This document shows positions 1 to 3,987 of a DNA stretch of 5,515 nt, piece after piece. The DNA is taken from positions 1 through 5,515 of the forward strand of contig CALEGL010000138.1 of assembly GCA_937876495.1 (NCBI GenBank), read 5' to 3'. Every line of letters begins with the position of its first letter. Positions within the stretch are counted from its first letter, which is position 1. Below the pieces are notes generated by a model, which did no database searches, was not told where the DNA came from, and saw only the letters and a program-made list of their open reading frames with translations. Source of the stretch: an uncultured Bifidobacterium sp. Its GTDB lineage: Bacteria; Actinomycetota; Actinomycetes; Actinomycetales; Bifidobacteriaceae. Position numbers and translations under genes: made by a program.

Positions 1-194
1 TCGGCGGGCTTGACCGCCAGCCAAGTCATGACGTCGGCGGCGCTGTCCAAGTCGGCATAGTGGAAGGAGTTCAGGCCCGCTTGGTCCCGACGCTGGTCGA
101 CGGCAACAACCGTCACCCCGCGGGAGCGCGGCACGTCCCTGGCGCTGCGACCGGAGATGCCCAGACCCGCCACCAGAGCCGTCTTGTCTGTCAG
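1..194 (-). CDS. murD: MurD, UDP-N-acetylmuramoyl-L-alanine:D-glutamate ligase (N-terminal part, 3' end outside window)
   Basis: Cytoplasmic ATP-dependent ligase that adds D-glutamate to UDP-MurNAc-L-Ala. Only about 64 residues are visible. They begin with a beta strand and glycine-rich turn, ALVAGLGISGRSA (about residues 6-18), then RGVTVVAVDQRR, which is the beta-alpha-beta UDP-binding start of the MurD N-terminal domain. The position directly after mraY is the usual dcw order. The start is odd: in this frame there is no ATG, GTG or TTG upstream of the first beta strand. CTG at 194-192 gives a sensible N-terminus ([M]TDKTALVAGLG) and overlaps the TGA (193-191) of a small upstream frame as CTGA. 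ATT at 203-201 is an alternative, but the purine-rich AAAGAGG lies almost against it. GTG at 173-171 would cut into the first strand and is unlikely. Identity is secure; the start is uncertain. Confidence 0.9.
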   Translation of the reverse strand, partial: MTDKTALVAGLGISGRSARDVPRSRGVTVVAVDQRRDQAGLNSFHYADLDSAADVMTWLAVKPA

Positions 195-253
195 ATTCCC
201 AATTGCCTCTTTTCCGAACGATGGCCGGGCAGCGGGCCGCGCCGGCCCGTCAT
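191..253 (-). CDS. Candidate 20-codon coupling ORF between mraY and murD
   Basis: The frame begins at ATG 253-251, overlapping the mraY stop (TGA 252-250) as ATGA. It encodes MTGRRGPLPGHRSEKRQLGI and stops at TGA 193-191, overlapping the likely CTG start of murD as CTGA. It thus covers the whole gap. No good ribosome binding site precedes it, so any translation would come from ribosomes finishing mraY. The peptide resembles nothing I recognise and is probably not functional in itself. The same frame stays open far upstream through mraY because the DNA is GC-rich, so openness alone is weak evidence; the two stop/start overlaps are the argument. Confidence 0.3.
   Translation of the reverse strand: MTGRRGPLPGHRSEKRQLGI
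233..249 (-). repeat. GC-rich inverted repeat (hairpin) just after mraY stop
   Basis: Plus-strand CGGGCCG (233-239) and CGGCCCG (243-249) are perfect reverse complements separated by three bases, so the transcript can form a 7-bp all-GC stem with a 3-nt loop. It starts immediately after the mraY stop and lies inside the small frame leading to murD. No T-run follows in the direction of transcription, so it does not look like an intrinsic terminator. It could pause ribosomes or polymerase, or be an RNA processing or stability element. Confidence 0.65.
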
Positions 254-1353
254 GACAGCAGCCCCGACCGGCCGGCCCAGTCGGCGTAGAACACCATAAG
301 CCCGATGAGGACGAACATGAGCTCGACCATCCAGAACCTCACGACGACCTTGGATTCGCTCCAGCCGAGCAGTTCGAAGTGATGGTGGATGGGAGCCATG
401 CGGAACACCCTGTGCCGCGTGAGCTTGAAGCATCCGACCTGGATGACGTCCGACAGCGTCTCGATGACGAAGAGGCCGCCGACGATCAGCGCGAGGAACT
501 CGGTATGCGTGGCGATGGACAGCGCAGCGAACAGCCCTCCCAGCGCCAGGGAGCCGGTGTCCCCCATGAAGATGGTGGCGGGGTTCGAGTTGAACCACAG
601 GAACCCAAAGCAGGCCACGGCGGCGCAGACGGCGATGATCGTGAGGTCGAGCGGGTCGGACACCGCATAGGAGAAGCCCGTCTTCCCTCCTCCGCGGATG
701 TGGTAGGTCTCCCAGAAGGCGATGAGGGCGTAGCCCGCGAAGGCGATCATGGAGGACCCGGAGGCCAGACCGTCCAAGCCGTCGGTGAGGTTCACCGCGT
801 TGGTCCAGGCGCTCATGAGGAAGTTGACCCACAGGATGAACAGGACGACGGACAGCACGCGGCCGGCACCGTCGAAGCTCAGGAAGGGCGTCTCGATGAA
901 GCTCATGCCGGACTGGGCGCTGGGGAAGCCGGACCTCGTGGGCATGAGCAGCGCGAGGACGGCGTACACGGTGGCGAAGATGACCTGTCCGATGAACTTC
1001 GCATGCACGGACAGCCCGAGGTTCTGCTTCTTGCGAACCTTGGCGAAGTCGTCGATGAAGCCGAGCAGACCCATCGACACCATGGCGAAGAGCACGAGCA
1101 CCGCCGACCACGAGGGCGCGACGCCCACCGTCAGATAGCGGTAGACCGCCGAGCTCGCCCAGCCGAGGACGATGGCGAGGACTATGACCACGCCGCCCAT
1201 GGTGGGGGTCCCCCGCTTGACCAGATGGGACTGCGGGCCATCCTGCCGGATGTACTGCCCGTAGTGGAGGCGATGCACGAGATGGATGAGCGCGGGCGTT
1301 CCGGCGATGACCACCACCAGCGACACCAGGATTCCTATGATGAGCGAGATCAC
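250..1353 (-). CDS. mraY: MraY, phospho-MurNAc-pentapeptide transferase
   Basis: Integral membrane enzyme that transfers phospho-MurNAc-pentapeptide from UDP to undecaprenyl phosphate, making lipid I on the cytoplasmic face. The 367-residue length is normal for the family and many hydrophobic segments are visible, the first at about residues 3-25. Signature motifs are complete: the first cytoplasmic loop with DGPQSH and GTPTMGG (38-54), the aspartate pair in GFIDDFAK (98-105, D101/D102), NLTDGLDGLASG (188-199), FMGDTGSLALGG (262-273) and PIHHHFE (321-327). The start is GTG 1353-1351, the only start codon between the preceding in-frame stop and the first membrane segment. The purine runs upstream are badly spaced for a ribosome binding site, the nearest AGGGA being about 15 nt away. 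The GTG overlaps the TGA of a tiny upstream frame as GTGA, suggesting coupled translation. The substrate comes from MurF, encoded just upstream. Confidence 0.98.
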   Translation of the reverse strand: MISLIIGILVSLVVVIAGTPALIHLVHRLHYGQYIRQDGPQSHLVKRGTPTMGGVVIVLAIVLGWASSAVYRYLTVGVAPSWSAVLVLFAMVSMGLLGFIDDFAKVRKKQNLGLSVHAKFIGQVIFATVYAVLALLMPTRSGFPSAQSGMSFIETPFLSFDGAGRVLSVVLFILWVNFLMSAWTNAVNLTDGLDGLASGSSMIAFAGYALIAFWETYHIRGGGKTGFSYAVSDPLDLTIIAVCAAVACFGFLWFNSNPATIFMGDTGSLALGGLFAALSIATHTEFLALIVGGLFVIETLSDVIQVGCFKLTRHRVFRMAPIHHHFELLGWSESKVVVRFWMVELMFVLIGLMVFYADWAGRSGLLS

Positions 1354-1385
1354 CGCATCAGCCCCGTTTCCCTCATGTCCTTCAT
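1350..1385 (-). CDS. Candidate 11-codon coupling ORF ending on the mraY start
   Basis: ATG 1385-1383 opens a frame encoding MKDMRETGLMR, with stop TGA 1352-1350 overlapping the mraY GTG (1353-1351) as GTGA. Its ATG overlaps the TGA (1384-1382) of the preceding 20-codon frame as ATGA. AAGAAGGG lies directly against the ATG, too close for an ideal ribosome binding site. It is probably meaningful, if at all, as a way to bring ribosomes to mraY rather than for its peptide. Confidence 0.3.
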   Translation of the reverse strand: MKDMRETGLMR

Positions 1386-1444
1386 CCCTTCTTCACGATC
1401 TCCCGTTCACGATCTCCCGGACGCATCGACCCCGCCGCCGTCAT
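1382..1444 (-). CDS. Candidate 20-codon coupling ORF starting on the murF stop
   Basis: ATG 1444-1442 overlaps the murF stop (TGA 1443-1441) as ATGA. The frame encodes MTAAGSMRPGDREREIVKKG and ends at TGA 1384-1382, which overlaps the ATG of the next tiny frame. No ribosome binding site is visible before the ATG. A perfect 14-bp tandem repeat lies inside it. With one copy removed the frame would run straight on to the mraY start as 26 codons. The peptide is not recognised. Confidence 0.3.
   Translation of the reverse strand: MTAAGSMRPGDREREIVKKG
1392..1419. repeat. Perfect 14-bp tandem repeat, two copies, in the murF-mraY gap
   Basis: TTCACGATCTCCCG occurs twice back to back at 1392-1405 and 1406-1419 with no mismatch. 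The identity does not extend to either side, so this is exactly two units. It lies in the 87-nt gap between murF and mraY. Because 14 is not a multiple of three, copy number changes which reading frames connect the two genes. Exact identity suggests a recent duplication or one prone to replication slippage. Confidence 0.95.
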
Positions 1445-2952
1445 CCGATCGCGGTCGGCGACCAGCGTTCGGCAAGTGCGCTCAACCCCGAGAAATGGGA
1501 TCCCTTGAGCAGGACCACCGACTCCTGGTGTCCGCGCACGAGGCCCACGATGCATCCATCGGCCTCCTTGGCGTCATGGACCCAGTCTACCGAGACGCGT
1601 CCCGACTCCACCGCCGCGCGGGCCCCCCGTGCCAGGGCGCCCGCGAGCGCATCGACATGCGGGTCGGTCGTGCTTCCGACGGCGATGACGGCGTCGACCC
1701 CTGCACCCACGGCATAGGCACCGATGCGCTCATGGAGATCCTCCTCGTCGTCGCCGAGTTCGAGCATGGCGCCCAGCACGGCGATGCGGAAAGGACGGGG
1801 GGCGTCGGTGCCGGACTTTCCGGCATGCCACCGGATGAGACCGTCGACCCCGGCCCGGACGGAATCCGGGTTGGCGTTGAAGGAGTCATCGATGACGGTG
1901 AAGCGCACTCCGTCCTCGCTGACCTCTCCGACGGCCATGCGATGCGGGCTGATGCGGGTGAGGGACGACAGCACCTCGGCGGCGCGGTCGAGCCCCATCC
2001 CCAGGCGCACGGCCACCGTGGACGCGGCCAGGGCGTTCGCGACGTTGTGGCGTCCGGGGATGCCCAGATGCACGTGCGCCGAGGACCTTCCGTCCGACAT
2101 GAGGAACGACGGACGATCGGCGTCATCGACGTCCACGTCGGAGGCGACGAGCATGCCCGGATGCGCGGGGTCGTCCTCCATCCCGAACCACAGGACGTCC
2201 CCTGGCGTCAGGCGCTCCATCGCGGACACACGGGGATCCCCGGAGTTGAGCACCGCCGTGCCATGAGGCGCCAGACCCCGGACGATCTCGCTTTTCGCCT
2301 GCGCTATACGCTCCACGGACCCGAACTCCCCGAGATGGGCAACCCCGACCTTCAGCACCACGGCGATGTCGGGCGGGACCACGCGCGTGAGCCCCGCGAT
2401 CTCCCCGACGTGGTTGGCGCCCATCTCCGCGATGAGGAAACGCGTGTCAGGCCCGACCTCGCAGACGGTGAGAGGGAGTCCGATTTCGTTGTTGAACGAT
2501 CCCACCGGGGCGACGGTGGGACCCATCGTCTCCAGAAGCGCGCGCAGCAGGTCCTTGGTGGTGGTCTTGCCCACCGATCCGGTGATGCCCACGACGGTGA
2601 ACGGCGACTCTGCGGCGGCGGCGCGGCGACGATCCACGACGGCCCGGGCGAGAAGCCCGAGCGCCTTCACCGTGTCGGGCACGACTATCCGGGCAAGGCC
2701 ATCGCAGGGCACGTCATGGTCGACGAGAGCCGCCACCGCGCCTCCCTTCGCCGCGGCCGGCAGGAAGTCATGCCCGTCCACGCGCTCCCCGCGGATCGCG
2801 ACGAACAGCGATCCGACGGTCACGCGTCGCGAATCCGTGACGACGGAGGCGATCGGGGACCCGGCCGTTCCTCCGGCCGCGTCCCCGCCGTCCGGGGGAA
2901 CGAGGACCCCCCGCACGGCGTCCGCCGTCTCCTCCAGAGTCATGGGCATCAT
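1441..2952 (-). CDS. murF: MurF, UDP-MurNAc-tripeptide:D-alanyl-D-alanine ligase
   Basis: Cytoplasmic ATP-dependent ligase that adds D-Ala-D-Ala to UDP-MurNAc-tripeptide, producing the pentapeptide used by MraY. The protein is 503 residues, within the usual size. The N-terminal domain has TDSRRVTVGSLFVAIRGE (39-56). The central domain has an intact ATP loop GSVGKTTT (125-132), SFNNEIGLPLT (152-162), AEMGANHVGEI (175-185) and the conserved lysine in AKSEI (K220). GRHNVANALAA (300-310), DDSFNANPDS (355-364) and VLGAMLELGD (392-401) mark the end of the central domain and the C-terminal ligase domain. SFNNEIG and EMGANH distinguish it from MurC, MurD and MurE. ATG 2952-2950 is preceded by AAGGGAG with 6-nt spacing; ATG 2949 is an equally possible start one codon later. 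The start overlaps the stop of a 39-codon frame (ATGA). Confidence 0.98.
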   Translation of the reverse strand: MMPMTLEETADAVRGVLVPPDGGDAAGGTAGSPIASVVTDSRRVTVGSLFVAIRGERVDGHDFLPAAAKGGAVAALVDHDVPCDGLARIVVPDTVKALGLLARAVVDRRRAAAAESPFTVVGITGSVGKTTTKDLLRALLETMGPTVAPVGSFNNEIGLPLTVCEVGPDTRFLIAEMGANHVGEIAGLTRVVPPDIAVVLKVGVAHLGEFGSVERIAQAKSEIVRGLAPHGTAVLNSGDPRVSAMERLTPGDVLWFGMEDDPAHPGMLVASDVDVDDADRPSFLMSDGRSSAHVHLGIPGRHNVANALAASTVAVRLGMGLDRAAEVLSSLTRISPHRMAVGEVSEDGVRFTVIDDSFNANPDSVRAGVDGLIRWHAGKSGTDAPRPFRIAVLGAMLELGDDEEDLHERIGAYAVGAGVDAVIAVGSTTDPHVDALAGALARGARAAVESGRVSVDWVHDAKEADGCIVGLVRGHQESVVLLKGSHFSGLSALAERWSPTAIG

Positions 2953-3068
2953 CTGCGTCTCCCTTCACCATCCGTCCGCGAACTTGAAACGTCCGTCCCG
3001 TACGACCATCCCGAACGTCCGTTCCGCATCGGAATCCCGTCGGGGCACGCACCTGGGGCGTCCGACAT
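2949..3068 (-). CDS. Candidate 39-codon small ORF between murE-like gene and murF
   Basis: ATG 3068-3066 lies five bases after the murE-like stop (TGA 3076-3074). The frame runs through the whole 121-nt gap and ends at TGA 2951-2949, overlapping the murF ATG (2952-2950) as ATGA. The product begins MSDAPGACPDG and ends TDGEGRRR; it is polar with no recognisable domain or membrane segment. AAGG lies only two bases before the ATG, a poor ribosome binding site. An imperfect direct repeat (AACGTCCGT at 2988-2996 and 3014-3022) lies within it. The same frame is open far upstream through the murE-like gene, so the lack of stops means little; position and overlap with murF are the support. Confidence 0.33.
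   Translation of the reverse strand: MSDAPGACPDGIPMRNGRSGWSYGTDVSSSRTDGEGRRR
2959..2965 (-). promoter_or_regulatory. Ribosome binding site of murF
   Basis: AAGGGAG on the minus strand ends six bases before ATG 2952-2950 (nine before ATG 2949). This fixes the murF start to one of these two codons rather than the third ATG at 2943. murF thus has its own good initiation signal even though its start also overlaps an upstream stop. Confidence 0.75.
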
Positions 3069-3073
3069 GGCCT

Positions 3074-3967
3074 TCAGCCCAGTTCCCGCGAGACCTTGAG
3101 CGCTCCGCGGATGTTGCCGCGACGGACCCCCGCCGCCAGAGCCATCGCAATCGCAAGCGACAGCCGCCGTTTCCCCCCTGGACCGAGGGAAAGACCCGAC
3201 TGCACGGCAAGCTCGTCGGACTCCGGACTGACGGTCACCAACGGGGCGTCGTCGGCCAGCTCGAAGCCGTACCGGCTGATCAGCGAGTCGCGGCGCGTCC
3301 TGCCCTCGTCCGGACCCTCCACGGGATCGACCGTCGCGAGCACGTCGACCTCCACCTTCTGAAGCGAATCGGGCCTGAGCGTGGAATCCTCCAGCGCGAT
3401 GATCACCGCGGTGGCCCCGTCCTCGGCGCATACCGCCAGAACATTCTCGACGTCCAGCACGCCGATCGGATGGTTCAGGGGAAGCTGCCGCTCCAAGGAC
3501 CGCGACCCGGACGAGCTGATCACCGACACCGGGTTGCCGAGCATGTGGAGGAAGTCCGCGACGCGAAGCACGCTCGCCCTCACCTCGTCCGCATCGGAGC
3601 CGCCCACGGCGAACACGGCCATGGTGGATGATGGGTTCCCCGCGATACCGCTCGCCATGGCCCCCAGCTGTTGCGGCGTCGGAGAGGCGTACACAACCGG
3701 AACGTCGCACTCGACCGTCCCCGAGGATGCCAGCGAAGCAGGGAGCATGATGGCATAGGCACCGCGGGACTGGGCCAGCTCGAGCTCGGACCGGTCCGCC
3801 GGGTCGCGGGCGATGAACAGGGATCCGGGGCGGGCCGAGGAGACGTTGTCGGTGATCGACGTGATCGTCACCTCTCCGGCGGAGGGGGGATCAAGCTCGA
3901 ATCCGTAGTCCTTGACGAGTGCGCCAAGTGTCACCCGGCCAGGAAGCGATTCGTTCACAGTTCCCAT
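3074..3967 (-). CDS. Degenerate MurE-like protein (UDP-N-acetylmuramyl peptide synthase-like), probably no ligase activity
   Basis: The 297-residue protein sits between ftsI and murF, where murE normally lies. ITSITDNVSSARPGSLFIA (35-53) and SRGAYAIMLP (67-76) match the MurE N-terminal domain pattern (T-DSR-V-PG-LFVA, GA-AV). VPVVYASPTPQQLGAMAS followed by MAVFAVGGSDADEVRAS (116-132) is where MurE has GVTGTNGKTTT: glycine, lysine and threonines of the ATP loop are gone. TAVIIALEDSTLRPDS (186-201) stands where MurE has AMEVSSHAL, and the NLSQDHLD stretch has become DPVEGPDEG. RRLSLAIAMALAAGV (267-281) corresponds to the N-x-ALAA-A end of the central domain, after which the protein stops, so the ligase domain is absent. 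The frame is unbroken, unlike a fresh pseudogene. ATG 3967 is chosen for its GGGAGGG site; GTG 3991, overlapping the ftsI stop, and TTG 3994 are alternatives. A binding or scaffold role is possible but unproven. Confidence 0.85.
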   Translation of the reverse strand: MGTVNESLPGRVTLGALVKDYGFELDPPSAGEVTITSITDNVSSARPGSLFIARDPADRSELELAQSRGAYAIMLPASLASSGTVECDVPVVYASPTPQQLGAMASGIAGNPSSTMAVFAVGGSDADEVRASVLRVADFLHMLGNPVSVISSSGSRSLERQLPLNHPIGVLDVENVLAVCAEDGATAVIIALEDSTLRPDSLQKVEVDVLATVDPVEGPDEGRTRRDSLISRYGFELADDAPLVTVSPESDELAVQSGLSLGPGGKRRLSLAIAMALAAGVRRGNIRGALKVSRELG

Positions 3968-3975
3968 GACGACAT

Positions 3976-3982
3976 CCCTCCC
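3976..3982 (-). promoter_or_regulatory. Ribosome binding site of the murE-like gene
   Basis: GGGAGGG on the minus strand ends eight bases before ATG 3967-3965, the best-spaced site in this junction. It decides the start in favour of this ATG over the upstream in-frame GTG (3991) and TTG (3994), which have no such signal. It lies in the 20-nt gap after the ftsI stop. Confidence 0.75.
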
Positions 3983-3987
3983 GAAGC

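Noticed and set aside
233..249. Rho-independent terminator between mraY and murD
   Set aside because: The stem is strong but no run of T follows it in the direction of transcription, and the genes belong to one continuous cluster.
191..1111. A 306-codon minus-strand frame overlapping mraY
   Set aside because: It is Arg/His-rich shadow sequence in another frame of mraY. Only its last 20 codons, after the mraY stop, are considered, and those as a coupling ORF.
1354..1440. Promoter for mraY in the murF-mraY gap
   Set aside because: No -35/-10-like pair on the minus strand could be recognised; the gap is GC-rich and occupied by the tandem repeat and small frames.
2988..3022. Imperfect direct repeat (AACGTCCGT twice, 26 bp apart) as an operator
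   Set aside because: Only two short copies with differing flanks, no promoter-like sequence nearby, and similar GC-rich words are common here.
379..3099. A 906-codon open frame on the plus strand, antisense to mraY and murF and into the murE-like gene
   Set aside because: It opposes two clear, complete enzymes, its translation is charged, histidine- and glycine-rich with no recognisable domain, and long antisense frames are expected from third-position GC bias. It is a shadow.
2366..3631. A 421-codon open frame on the plus strand antisense to murF and the murE-like gene
   Set aside because: The translation is Arg/Ser/Thr/Pro-rich low-complexity sequence, typical of a shadow frame in GC-rich coding DNA, and the opposite strand carries recognisable Mur-family proteins.
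2949..3710. A 253-codon minus-strand frame overlapping the 3' part of the murE-like gene
   Set aside because: The upstream part is a Gly/Arg-rich shadow of the murE-like gene. A programmed frameshift joining the two was considered, but no MurE C-terminal motif is visible in it.
3074..3967. Calling the murE-like gene a pseudogene with an internal frameshift
   Set aside because: The frame is continuous, the residues match MurE strand and helix patterns throughout without a jump, and it has a good ribosome binding site. It is better described as an intact gene for a degenerate protein.
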